Shown piece by piece: positions 18,525-27,200 of a stretch of 64,000 bases of DNA. The DNA comes from Pseudomonas putida (GTDB lineage Bacteria; Pseudomonadota; Gammaproteobacteria; Pseudomonadales; Pseudomonadaceae), in assembly GCF_028682635.1 (NCBI RefSeq), contig NZ_JANHLK010000027.1, positions 17,097 to 81,096 on the forward strand, read 5' to 3'. How positions within the stretch are numbered: the first letter of the stretch is position 1; the number at the start of each line of letters is the position of its first letter. The notes under the pieces were generated by a model, which made no database searches, had not been told where the DNA came from, and was given only the letters and a program-made list of their open reading frames with translations. The position numbers and the translations under genes are program-made.

Positions 18525-18902
18525 ATGCGCCAACCCGATATCGAGATTTACCTGAAAGACGCCGACGTCGACCACAAGGCCATCTCGGCCTGGCTCGGCA
18601 CTGCACTGGGCCCGTGCACCGACTGGGTACAGAAAGGCCAGACCTACAAGTGCAAGGCGGGCAATGTGCCGGTGACCTGGTTGCCAAAAGCCGTAGGAAA
18701 GTGGAACAGCCTGTACCTGGAAAGCGACCAGACGCCGTGGGACGACGACATCGCCTGCGCTCGCGCCGCGTTTGCCGCGCTGAACGTCGAAGTGCGCTGC
18801 GCACCAGGTAGCTGGGTCGAGGAAGAAGGTGAAGAGACGGCGGATCGCTGGATTCGCATCAGCGCCGATGGTGAAGAAGAGATCACCTGGAAAACTGCTT
18901 AA
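18525..18902 (+). CDS. Conserved protein of unknown function, 125 aa
   Basis: A small cytoplasmic protein without signal peptide or membrane segment. It contains three cysteines, a central YKCKAGNVPVTWLPKAVGKWNS stretch and an acidic C-terminal tail (EEEGEETAD...DGEEE). GAGGA sits five bases before the ATG at 18525, supporting that start over one 24 codons upstream. It follows rlmA and precedes a convergent cold-shock gene. The same dapE-rlmA-small gene-cold-shock order is what I recall from P. aeruginosa, so the linkage is conserved. I do not recognise a function. Confidence 0.85.
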   Translation: MRQPDIEIYLKDADVDHKAISAWLGTALGPCTDWVQKGQTYKCKAGNVPVTWLPKAVGKWNSLYLESDQTPWDDDIACARAAFAALNVEVRCAPGSWVEEEGEETADRWIRISADGEEEITWKTA

Positions 18903-18919
18903 TAGCTATACGCAAAACC

Positions 18920-19009
18920 TGTGGGAGCGAGCCTGCTCGCGATTGCGGTGGATCAGTCAACGTTGATGTCGACTGACACGGCCTCATCGCGAGCAGGCTC
19001 GCTCCCACA
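18920..19009. repeat. REPIN followed by T tract
   Basis: Arms TGTGGGAGCGAGCCTGCTCGCGA and the complement. On the plus strand the element is followed by GTGTTTTTTT (19010-19019), so it may also serve as terminator for the 125-aa gene upstream. Confidence 0.88.
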
Positions 19010-19036
19010 GTGTTTTTTTGTGGTCTGAAGAATGGG

Positions 19037-19246
19037 TTACAGCCCCACCACATCCTCAGCCTGCAAACCCTTCTCGCCAGTCACCACCCCATACTCAACC
19101 TGCTGGCCTTCGGTCAGCGAACGATGCCCTTCGCCGCGAATCGCGCGGTAATGCACGAACACGTCCACCCCGTCCTCGCGTTGAATAAAGCCGTAGCCCT
19201 TGGCGTCGTTGAACCACTTCACGTTGCCGGTTTCGCGCGTAGCCAT
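19037..19246 (-). CDS. Cold-shock domain protein
   Basis: A 69-residue single-domain nucleic-acid-binding protein of the CspA family, acting as an RNA chaperone in the cytoplasm. It carries RNP1 (KGYGFIQ) and RNP2 (VFVHY). Unlike the CspA consensus, the segment after RNP2 reads RAIRGEGHRSL. The start follows GGGGGTACTG. It is convergent with the 125-aa gene and divergent from plsB. Whether it is induced by cold cannot be read from the sequence. Confidence 0.95.
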   Translation of the reverse strand: MATRETGNVKWFNDAKGYGFIQREDGVDVFVHYRAIRGEGHRSLTEGQQVEYGVVTGEKGLQAEDVVGL

Positions 19247-19412
19247 TTTCAGTACCCCCGTTGTTTTTATTTTGAGCGGCCGAGTATATGACAGGCACAG
19301 AAACTCTCAACTACAGATTGGTTGACCGCTTTTTTGCCGATTTTCGATGAATACGGCACACTATCGAGCGCCCGAGCAACCGCTCGGTTTTATTCACTCA
19401 CGCAGAAGCCGT

Positions 19413-21911
19413 ATGACCCGCTCCCCGTTCCGCCGTCTTGTGTTTGGCACCCTGCGCCGACTGTTGTACCTCTGGGTTCGCTCGGAGACGATCAACCAGT
19501 CGTCGTTCACCCTCAACCTCGACCGCAGTCGTCCGGTGTTCTACGTCCTGCAAAACCCTTCGCTGACCGACCTCGCCGTGGTCGACACCGAATGCACCAA
19601 GGCCGGCCTGCCGCGCCCGGTGTTGCCGGTATCGGTGGGCAACCTGCTGGAACCGGCCGCGTTCTTCTACCTGACCCCGGACCCGGACTGGCTCGGCCGC
19701 CAGGACAAGCGCGGCGCGCCACCCACCCTGACCCGCCTGGTCAGCGCCTTGAGCCAGAACGCCGCCGAAGACGCGCAGATCATTCCGGTCAGCGTGTTCT
19801 GGGGCCAGTCGCCGGACAGCGAAAACAGTCCATGGAAACTGTTGTTCGCCGACAGCTGGGCGGTCACCGGGCGCCTGCGTCGCCTGCTCAGCATCATCGT
19901 GCTGGGACGCAAGACCCGCGTGCAGTTCTCCGCGCCCATCCACCTGCGCGAACTGATCGACCATAACAAGGGCCACGAACGCACCGTGCGCATGGCCCAG
20001 CGTATCCTGCGGGTGCACTTCCGCAACCTGAAGGCCGCAGTGATCGGCCCGGACATTTCCCACCGACGCAACCTGGTCAAGGGCCTGGTCAACCAGCCCC
20101 TGGTCCGGCAAGCGATCCTCGACGAAGCCGAGCGCGAGAACATCTCGCCGGAGAAAGCCAAGGCCCAGGCCCTGCGCTATGGCAACGAGATCGCCTCGGA
20201 CTACACCTACACCGCTATCCGTTTCCTGGAAGTGGTGCTGAGCTGGTTCTGGAACAAGATCTACGACGGCATCAAGGTCAACCACATCGAAGGCGTACAG
20301 AAGGTCGCCCAGGGTCACGAAGTGATCTACGTCCCGTGCCACCGCAGCCACATCGACTACCTGCTGCTGTCGTACCTGCTGTTTCGCAACGGCCTGACCC
20401 CGCCGCACATCGCCGCCGGTATCAACCTGAACATGCCGGTGATCGGCAGCCTGCTGCGCCGTGGCGGCGCGTTCTTCATGCGCCGCACGTTCAAGGGCAA
20501 CCCGCTGTACACCTCGGTGTTCAACGAGTACCTGCATACCCTGTTCACCAAGGGCTTCCCGGTGGAGTACTTCGTCGAGGGCGGCCGTTCGCGCACAGGG
20601 CGCATGCTGCAGCCGAAGACCGGGATGTTGGCGATCACCCTGCGCAGCTTCCTGCGCTCGTCGCGCATGCCCATCGTCTTCGTGCCGGTGTACATCGGTT
20701 ACGAGCGCGTGCTGGAAGGCCGCACCTACCTTGGCGAGTTGCGTGGCGCGACCAAGAAGAAAGAATCGATCTTCGACATCTTCAAAGTCATCGGCGCCCT
20801 CAAGCAGCGCTTCGGTCAGGTCGCGGTGAACTTCGGTGAGCCGATCAAACTCGCGGAATTCCTCGACAGCGAACAGCCGGACTGGCGCAAGCAGGAACTG
20901 GGCCCGCAGTTCAAACCCGCCTGGCTCAACGAAACCACCAACCGCCTCGGTGAGAAAGTCGCACAGCACTTGAACGAAGCGGCGGCGATCAACCCGGTCA
21001 ACCTGGTCGCGCTGGCGCTGCTGTCCACCAGCCGCCTGGCCCTGGACGATCGCGCCATGGCGCGGGTGCTCGACCTGTACCTGGCGTTGTTGCGCAAAGT
21101 CCCGTACTCACCGCACACCACGTTGCCGGAAGGTGACGGCCGGGCGTTGATCGAGCATGTGAAGGACATGGACCTGCTCTCCGAGCAGAGCGATGCCTTG
21201 GGCAAGATTCTCTATCTGGACGAGCAGAACGCCGTCCTGATGACCTACTACCGCAACAACGTGCTGCACATCTTTGCGCTGCCGGCGCTGCTGGCGAGTT
21301 TCTTCCAGAGCGCGTCGCGCATGAGCCGCGAACAGATCCTGCGCTACACCCGTGCGCTGTACCCCTACCTGCAAGCAGAGTTGTTCATTCGCTGGTCGCT
21401 GGACGAGCTGGATGCGGTGATCGACCAGTGGCTGCAAGCCTTCGTCGAGCAAGGTCTGTTGCGCTTCGAGAACGACGTCTACCTGCGCCCGGCACCAAGT
21501 TCACGGCATTTCGTATTGCTGACGCTGCTGTCGAAAAGCATCGCCCAGACCTTGCAGCGCTTCTACATGACCGTCTCCCTGCTGCTCAACAGCGGCCAGA
21601 ACAGCATCAGCGCCGAAGAACTGGAAGACCTGTGCACGGTCATGGCCCAGCGCCTGTCGATCCTGCATGGCCTGAACGCCCCGGAATTCTTCGACAAGAG
21701 CCTGTTCCGCCACTTCATCCAGACGATGCTCGACCTTGAAGTGCTCAAGCGCGACGAAGCCGGCAAGCTGAGCTACCACGAACTGCTCGGTGAACTGGCA
21801 GAAGGCGCGGCCAAGCGGGTATTGCCGGCGGAGATTCGCTTGTCGATCCGCCAGGTGGCGTTGCATCGCAGTGAAGATGCGGCGGATCAACCGCCACCCA
21901 CCGCGCCCTGA
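19413..21911 (+). CDS. plsB: Glycerol-3-phosphate 1-O-acyltransferase
   Basis: Membrane-associated enzyme that acylates sn-glycerol-3-phosphate, the first step of phospholipid synthesis. The 832-residue protein shows the acyltransferase blocks HRSHID (His310-Asp315, the HX4D catalytic motif), GGAFFMRRTFKGN, FVEGGRSRTGR and VPVYIGYER. The start MTRSPFRRL at 19413 matches known family length; the frame is open 22 codons upstream without a better ribosome site. A small perfect hairpin (21925-21944) follows the stop but lacks a T run. Confidence 0.96.
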   Translation: MTRSPFRRLVFGTLRRLLYLWVRSETINQSSFTLNLDRSRPVFYVLQNPSLTDLAVVDTECTKAGLPRPVLPVSVGNLLEPAAFFYLTPDPDWLGRQDKRGAPPTLTRLVSALSQNAAEDAQIIPVSVFWGQSPDSENSPWKLLFADSWAVTGRLRRLLSIIVLGRKTRVQFSAPIHLRELIDHNKGHERTVRMAQRILRVHFRNLKAAVIGPDISHRRNLVKGLVNQPLVRQAILDEAERENISPEKAKAQALRYGNEIASDYTYTAIRFLEVVLSWFWNKIYDGIKVNHIEGVQKVAQGHEVIYVPCHRSHIDYLLLSYLLFRNGLTPPHIAAGINLNMPVIGSLLRRGGAFFMRRTFKGNPLYTSVFNEYLHTLFTKGFPVEYFVEGGRSRTGRMLQPKTGMLAITLRSFLRSSRMPIVFVPVYIGYERVLEGRTYLGELRGATKKKESIFDIFKVIGALKQRFGQVAVNFGEPIKLAEFLDSEQPDWRKQELGPQFKPAWLNETTNRLGEKVAQHLNEAAAINPVNLVALALLSTSRLALDDRAMARVLDLYLALLRKVPYSPHTTLPEGDGRALIEHVKDMDLLSEQSDALGKILYLDEQNAVLMTYYRNNVLHIFALPALLASFFQSASRMSREQILRYTRALYPYLQAELFIRWSLDELDAVIDQWLQAFVEQGLLRFENDVYLRPAPSSRHFVLLTLLSKSIAQTLQRFYMTVSLLLNSGQNSISAEELEDLCTVMAQRLSILHGLNAPEFFDKSLFRHFIQTMLDLEVLKRDEAGKLSYHELLGELAEGAAKRVLPAEIRLSIRQVALHRSEDAADQPPPTAP

Positions 21912-21924
21912 AATTCCTGACGAC

Positions 21925-21944
21925 CCTGAACATGGATGTTCAGG
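21925..21944. other. Perfect hairpin downstream of plsB
   Basis: CCTGAACA / TGTTCAGG around a TGGA loop, flanked by an outer GACGA / TCGTC pair. There is no T tract, so it is not a standard terminator. It lies between plsB and the YbaY-domain gene. Confidence 0.5.
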
Positions 21945-22046
21945 AAGATTCGTCGTGGATTTGCCGAATTCCCCTACAAGGGTTTGGCTAATTCAACCAT
22001 ATGCTTGGCACTCGTCATCTTCGACGAATCATTGGATAAGGAAATC

Positions 22047-22415
22047 ATGATGAACAACGAACACACCAAGAGCATCAACGGTACCGTTCACTATCCGCAG
22101 AGGATCGGGCTCGCACCGAACTCGACACTTCAAGTCAGCCTGGAGGACGTCTCCCTGGCTGATGCACCGGCCAGGCAGCTCGCTGCCCAGGTTACCCGCA
22201 ATGCTGAGACCGCCGGGTTGAGTTTCAATCTTGAGTACAGCACCGCGGATATTCAGCCAGGTCACACCTACGCAATCCGTGCACAAATCGAAAACGAAGG
22301 ACGGCTCATCTTCATCAACACTGAACGCTACCCGGTAGAGTTGGGTGTCGACTATTTGCAGCCACTGGACATACGGGTCGACAACGTCGCCGCAACCGCG
22401 CAGCCGGATGCCTGA
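22047..22415 (+). CDS. YbaY/YscW-domain protein without signal peptide
   Basis: A 122-residue protein whose core (GTVHYPQRIGLAPNSTLQV, LADAPARQLAAQ, FNLEYSTADIQPGHTYA, RLIFINTERYPV) matches the beta-sandwich YbaY/YscW domain, usually found in envelope lipoproteins. No lipoprotein signal is present, and none appears when the frame is extended upstream, so a cytoplasmic place is implied. AAGGAAATC precedes two consecutive ATGs; either could be used. Function is unknown. Confidence 0.8.
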   Translation: MMNNEHTKSINGTVHYPQRIGLAPNSTLQVSLEDVSLADAPARQLAAQVTRNAETAGLSFNLEYSTADIQPGHTYAIRAQIENEGRLIFINTERYPVELGVDYLQPLDIRVDNVAATAQPDA

Positions 22416-22524
22416 TGTAATGCCAGGTGCCTGGATCGGTTTGCGAGGCGATATTGCAGGCGAAATCCGTTAAATTGTCGTTGGCGCCGCTCTTCTTCAC
22501 GCGCCAATGACAAGGATCCGCTTC

Positions 22525-23208
22525 ATGAAAAAAATCCGTTTTACCGCCCTGTGCGCAGGTTTGATGATCTCTGCCAGCGCTATGGCGCTGTCCCTCACTG
22601 ACCTGTCGCAGAAAGACGCCACCGGCGGACTCAAGGACGCCCTGACCCAAGGCGCGCAACTGGCCGTGAAACAACTCGGCACCCCGGGCGGCTTCAGCAA
22701 CAACCCGGACGTGAAGATCGAACTGCCGGGCAAACTGGGCAAGGTCGCCAGCAAAATGAAACAGTTCGGCATGGGTGATCAGGTCGATCAACTGGAAACC
22801 AGCATGAACAAAGCGGCGGAAACCGCCGTGACCCAGGCCCAGCCGATCCTCGTCGACGCGGTGAAGAAAATGTCCGTTGCAGACGCCAAGGGCATCCTCA
22901 GTGGCGGCAATGACTCGGCCACCCAGTACCTGAACAAGACCAGCCGCGAACAGATCCGCGCCAGGTTCCTGCCGATCGTCAAGCAAGCCACCGACCAGGT
23001 CGGCCTGGCCCAGCAGTACAACTCGTTCGCCGGCCAGGCCGCGACCATGGGCGTGATCGACGCGAAGAGTGCCAACGTCGAGAACTATGTGACCGAACAG
23101 GCGTTGAACGGCTTGTTCGAGATGATTGCCAAACAGGAAGAAACCATCCGCCAGAACCCGGCGGCGGCGGCGACCAGTTTGGCCAAGAAAGTATTCGGCA
23201 CACTGTAA
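22525..23208 (+). CDS. DUF4197 periplasmic protein
   Basis: A 227-residue protein with a cleavable signal peptide (MKKIRFTALCAGLMISASAMA, cut before LSL). The rest is a mostly helical, soluble DUF4197 domain with SLTDLSQKDATGGLKDAL and repeated helical segments. AAGGATCC precedes the ATG at 22525; an in-frame ATG lies six codons upstream. The domain has no assigned biochemical role. A REP pair follows directly. Confidence 0.88.
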   Translation: MKKIRFTALCAGLMISASAMALSLTDLSQKDATGGLKDALTQGAQLAVKQLGTPGGFSNNPDVKIELPGKLGKVASKMKQFGMGDQVDQLETSMNKAAETAVTQAQPILVDAVKKMSVADAKGILSGGNDSATQYLNKTSREQIRARFLPIVKQATDQVGLAQQYNSFAGQAATMGVIDAKSANVENYVTEQALNGLFEMIAKQEETIRQNPAAAATSLAKKVFGTL

Positions 23209-23216
23209 CAACCACC

Positions 23217-23299
23217 TGTAGGAGCTGCCGCAGGCTGCGATCTCTTGATTTTGATTTAAAAAACAAGATCTAAAGATCGCAGCCTTCGGCAGCTCCTAC
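23217..23299. repeat. REP pair (second family) overlapping the Fic gene end
   Basis: Arms TGTAGGAGCTGCCGCAGGCTGCGATCT and a near-complement with one change in the loop (TTCGG). The right arm encodes the last nine residues and the stop of the convergent Fic gene. Confidence 0.88.
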
Positions 23300-23971
23300 C
23301 CGCTCAAAAAAACCGGACTCCGACAACCAACGATCAAAGCTCTCGGCATTAACCAGACTTTTCCTATAAGCCTCGGTAAAGCTGCTGACAGCACGCAGCA
23401 CCACCCAACACTGGAAATCGATGAAGTACGTCAGGTCCAGGTCATCCGCTTCGCTATTGAGATAGGAGCGTCCGTATTTCACCGGCGCATTGCGCAGCAA
23501 GACGCTGATCGCGATGTAACGAAACGCCGAGAAATCATTCTTGAACATGAACCAGTAGAACAACGCCCGTGCGACGCGACCGTTGCCATCACGAAATGGA
23601 TGCTCATAACCCAGCGCGAAATGCAGCGCGATACCCTTGATCAACGGGTGCAGGTAATCCGCGCGATGCGGATCGTTATGGGATTGATTGATCCACCTCG
23701 ACAGCACCCGCAATCGAGCCGCGAGCCCCGCGGCGGGAGGCGGAACATGAACCGTATTGCCCTGGCCGTCCTGCACCACCACGTCATCGTTGAGCCGCAG
23801 AACCCCCGGCGAGCAACAGGCTGGCGTACTGCGCTGTGCGGGCTTTCGGCGTTCCTTGTGTGGCGATTTTGTCAGCAAATCGAAAACCGGGTCCGACCTC
23901 CCCTTCAGCATGGGTGGCTTTTTCATTGGTGCCGTCTCAAAACTTGTGAAACCGAGTCTTGAGTACAACAT
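23270..23971 (-). CDS. Fic-domain protein, short form
   Basis: Fic enzymes transfer AMP or related groups to protein hydroxyls. The 233-residue protein has an intact active-site motif HPFRDGNGR (residues 124-132) and the preceding VVVQDGQGNTVHVPPPA beta-hairpin. It lacks the roughly 130 N-terminal residues usual in similar Fic proteins, and the segment 31-58 looks degenerate. I found no inhibitory (S/T)xxxE(G/N) helix. AGAGG lies five bases before the ATG at 23971. The C-terminus VGAAEGCDL and the TAG stop are encoded by a REP arm. It may be a decaying gene or an unregulated short Fic; I lean to decay, with low certainty. Confidence 0.75.
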   Translation of the reverse strand: MLYSRLGFTSFETAPMKKPPMLKGRSDPVFDLLTKSPHKERRKPAQRSTPACCSPGVLRLNDDVVVQDGQGNTVHVPPPAAGLAARLRVLSRWINQSHNDPHRADYLHPLIKGIALHFALGYEHPFRDGNGRVARALFYWFMFKNDFSAFRYIAISVLLRNAPVKYGRSYLNSEADDLDLTYFIDFQCWVVLRAVSSFTEAYRKSLVNAESFDRWLSESGFFERVGAAEGCDL

Positions 23972-24012
23972 CCGGGCCTCTGGGGCTCAATATCGGACGG
24001 TTCTGATATGGC

Positions 24013-24077
24013 TGTAGGAAGTTCCGCTGGCTCGAGTTGGCTGTCAGGCCGCCATCGCCGGCAAGCCAGCGCCTACA
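24013..24077. repeat. Degenerate REPIN between fic and mexK
   Basis: A mutated left arm (TGTAGGAAGTTCCGCTGG) and a better right arm (CCATCGCCGGCAAGCCAGCGCCTACA) are separated by only about 20 bases. Confidence 0.6.
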
Positions 24078-24128
24078 GTAGATCGGGTACAGCCGCGAGC
24101 AAATGGTCGGCCCGAAGGCCGCCCAAGG

Positions 24129-27100
24129 TCAGATCGGCTCTTTCTTGACCCGGAACCAGGCCGCATACAATGCCGGCAAAAACAACAGCGTCAACGCCGT
24201 CGCCACAATCAAACCACCCATGATCGCCACCGCCATCGGCCCGAAGAACACACTGCGCGACAGCGGTATCATCGCCAGAACAGCCGCCAGCGCGGTCAAC
24301 ACAATCGGCCGGAACCGCCGCACCGTGGCCTCGATGATCGCCTGCCAGGGCTTCAACCCGGCAGCGATGTCCTGCTCGATCTGATCCACCAGGATCACCG
24401 AGTTACGCATGATCATCCCCGACAACGCGATGGTCCCGAGCATGGCCACAAAGCCGAACGGCTGGCGGAACACCATCAGGAACAGCGTCACTCCGATCAA
24501 GCCCAAGGGCGCCGTCAGGAACACCATTGCCGTGCGTGAGAAACTGCGCAACTGCAGCATCAGCAAGGTCAACACCACCACGATGAACAACGGCACGCCA
24601 GCCTTCACCGAGTTCTGCCCGCGTGCCGAGTCTTCCACGGTACCGCCGACATCCAGCAAGTAGCCGTCGGGCAGTTCAGCGCGGATCGGATCAAGTGTCG
24701 GCATGATCTGTTGCACCAAAGTCGCCGGTTGTTCCTTGCCATAGATATCGGCACGCACGGTGACGTTGGGCAGGCGATTGCGGTGCCAGATCACGCCTTC
24801 TTCAAAGCCGTATTCCAGGGTCGCAATCTGCGACAGGGCCACGCTGCGGCCATTGTCGGTCGGCACCGCCAGGCTTGGCAGCAGCGACAGCTCGGTGCGC
24901 TCGTGCAAGGTGCCGCGCAACAGGATCTCGATCAACTCGTTGTCTTCGCGGTACTGGCTGACGCTGGAACCGGTCAGCGAGCTCTGCAAAAACTTCGACA
25001 GGTTCGCCGTGCTCACCCCCAGGGCCCGCGCACGGTCCTGATCGATGTTCAGGTACACCACCTTGCTCGGCTCTTCCCAGTCCAGGTGGACGTTGACCAC
25101 ATGGGGGTTTTCGCGAACCTTGGCCGCGACTTTTCGGGCCAGTGCGCGGACTTCCTCGATGTGCTCACCGGTCACCCGGAATTGCACCGGATAGCCAACC
25201 GGCGGGCCGTTTTCCAGGCGCGTGACCCGCGAGCGCAAGGCCGGGAATTGTTCGTTGAGGGTGGTGATCAGCCAGGTGCGCAGGGGTTCGCGATCCTCGA
25301 TGGTTTTCGCCAGGACGACAAACTGGGCGAAGCTCGCGGCGGGCAGCTGCTGATCCAATGGCAGGTAAAAACGCGGTGAACCGGTGCCGACGTAGGCCAC
25401 GTAGTTGTCGATCCCGGCTTTGTCCTTGAGCAACGCTTCGAGGCGCTTGACCTCTTCGGCCGTATTGCTCAGGGATGCGCCTTCGGCCAGCTTCAGGTCG
25501 ACCATCAACTCCAGACGGCCGGAGGCCGGGAAGAACTGTTGCGGCACGAAGCGGAACAGCACGATGGAGGCAATGAACAGCACCACGGTCGCGGTGATCA
25601 CGGTTTTACGCCAGCGCACGCACCATTCCACCAGACGCCGAACGCGCTGATAAAACGGCGTAGCGTAAGGATCGGGTTGGCCGGCTCCGTGTTTGGCTGC
25701 ATGAATTTTCGCCAGGTCCGGCAGGAGTTTTTCCCCCAGGTACGGCACGAAGAGCACCGCCGCCACCCAGGATGCCAGCAGCGCAATGGTCACCACTTCG
25801 AAGATCGAACGGGTGTATTCGCCTGTGCCCGATTGCGCGGTGGCGATCGGCAGGAAACCGGCGGCGGTGATCAGCGTACCGGTGAGCATCGGGAAGGCGG
25901 TGCTGGTCCAGGCATAGCTCGCCGCCTTGATCCGGTCGAAGCCCTGCTCCATTTTGATCGCCATCATTTCCACGGCGATGATGGCGTCGTCCACCAGCAA
26001 GCCCAGCGCCAGCACCAGTGCGCCGAGGGAAATCTTGTGCAGGCCGATCCCCAGGTAATACATGCAGGCGAACGTCATCGCCAGCACCAGCGGAATGGCC
26101 AGGGCCACCACCATGCCGGTGCGCACACCGAGGGAGAAGAAGCTCACCAGCAACACGATGGCCAGCGCTTCGACCAACACCTGGACGAACTCGCCGACCC
26201 CGGTTTTCACCGCGGCCGGTTGGTCGGAGACCTTGCGCAATTGCATGCCGGCCGGGAGATTCTTCTGGATACGGGCAAACTCGATTTCCAGGGCCTTGCC
26301 CAGCACCAGGATGTCACCACCGTCCTTCATCGCCACCGCCAGGCCGATGGCGTCTTCAGCCATGAAGCGCATGCGCGGAGCCGGTGGATCGTTGAACCCG
26401 CGACGCACGTTCGCGACATCCGAGATGCGGAACGTCCGATCGCCGACGCGAATCGGGAAGTTCTTGATCTCCTCTACCGTCTGAAAATTCCCCGAGACCC
26501 GTAGCTGCAATCGCTCGCTGGTGGTTTCAAAGAACCCCGCGGTGGACACCGCATTCTGTTCTTCAAGGGCTTGTTGCACCGCCGCCAAGGGCAGCCCGAG
26601 GGTGGCGAGCTTGACGTTGGACAGCTCGATCCAGATCTTCTCGTCCTGCAAACCGAGCAGGTCGACCTTGCCTACATCCTTGACCCGCTGCAGCTGGATC
26701 TGGATGCGGTCGGCGTAGTCCTTGAGCACGGCGTAATCGAAACCTTCGCCGGTCAGTGCGTAGATATTGCCGAAGGTGGTGCCGAATTCATCGTTGAAGA
26801 ACGGCCCCTGGATACCCGGCGGCAGGGTATGACGAATGTCGCTGACCTTCTTGCGCACCTGATACCAGAGTTCCGGGATATCCACCGAGTGCATGGAGTC
26901 ACGGGCGATGAAGGTTACCTGGGATTCACCGGGGCGGGAGAACGACACGATGCGCTCGTACTCGCCGGTTTCCATCAGCTTCTTTTCAATGCGTTCGGTG
27001 ACCTGGCGCGAGACTTCCTGCGCCGTTGCTCCCGGCCAGTTGGTGCGGATCACCATGGCCTTGAAGGTGAAGGGCGGGTCTTCGCTTTGACCCAGCTTGG

Positions 27101-27194
27101 TGTAGGACAATGCGCCGACGATCGCCAGCAAGAGCATCAGGAACAGGACGATCTGGCGATTGCGCAGTGCCCAGGCGGAAAGATTGAAACCCAT
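24129..27194 (-). CDS. mexK: RND efflux transporter permease, MexK-like
   Basis: Inner-membrane proton/drug antiporter of the HAE1 RND family that exports drugs or biocides in a tripartite pump. The 1021-residue protein has the RND layout: TM1 near residues 12-30, two large periplasmic loops, and the TM4 proton-relay pair in LLVDDAIIAVEMM. It is 6 bases downstream of the adaptor gene. The order plsB / YbaY / DUF4197 / permease / adaptor / TetR and the sizes match P. aeruginosa mexK-mexJ-mexL. No outer-membrane channel gene is present, as for MexJK, which borrows one. Confidence 0.9.
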   Translation of the reverse strand: MGFNLSAWALRNRQIVLFLMLLLAIVGALSYTKLGQSEDPPFTFKAMVIRTNWPGATAQEVSRQVTERIEKKLMETGEYERIVSFSRPGESQVTFIARDSMHSVDIPELWYQVRKKVSDIRHTLPPGIQGPFFNDEFGTTFGNIYALTGEGFDYAVLKDYADRIQIQLQRVKDVGKVDLLGLQDEKIWIELSNVKLATLGLPLAAVQQALEEQNAVSTAGFFETTSERLQLRVSGNFQTVEEIKNFPIRVGDRTFRISDVANVRRGFNDPPAPRMRFMAEDAIGLAVAMKDGGDILVLGKALEIEFARIQKNLPAGMQLRKVSDQPAAVKTGVGEFVQVLVEALAIVLLVSFFSLGVRTGMVVALAIPLVLAMTFACMYYLGIGLHKISLGALVLALGLLVDDAIIAVEMMAIKMEQGFDRIKAASYAWTSTAFPMLTGTLITAAGFLPIATAQSGTGEYTRSIFEVVTIALLASWVAAVLFVPYLGEKLLPDLAKIHAAKHGAGQPDPYATPFYQRVRRLVEWCVRWRKTVITATVVLFIASIVLFRFVPQQFFPASGRLELMVDLKLAEGASLSNTAEEVKRLEALLKDKAGIDNYVAYVGTGSPRFYLPLDQQLPAASFAQFVVLAKTIEDREPLRTWLITTLNEQFPALRSRVTRLENGPPVGYPVQFRVTGEHIEEVRALARKVAAKVRENPHVVNVHLDWEEPSKVVYLNIDQDRARALGVSTANLSKFLQSSLTGSSVSQYREDNELIEILLRGTLHERTELSLLPSLAVPTDNGRSVALSQIATLEYGFEEGVIWHRNRLPNVTVRADIYGKEQPATLVQQIMPTLDPIRAELPDGYLLDVGGTVEDSARGQNSVKAGVPLFIVVVLTLLMLQLRSFSRTAMVFLTAPLGLIGVTLFLMVFRQPFGFVAMLGTIALSGMIMRNSVILVDQIEQDIAAGLKPWQAIIEATVRRFRPIVLTALAAVLAMIPLSRSVFFGPMAVAIMGGLIVATALTLLFLPALYAAWFRVKKEPI

Positions 27195-27200
27195 CGGGGA

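Noticed and set aside
19398..20969. 523-codon open frame opposite plsB
   Set aside because: Antisense to the conserved acyltransferase blocks; no ribosome site or family motif.
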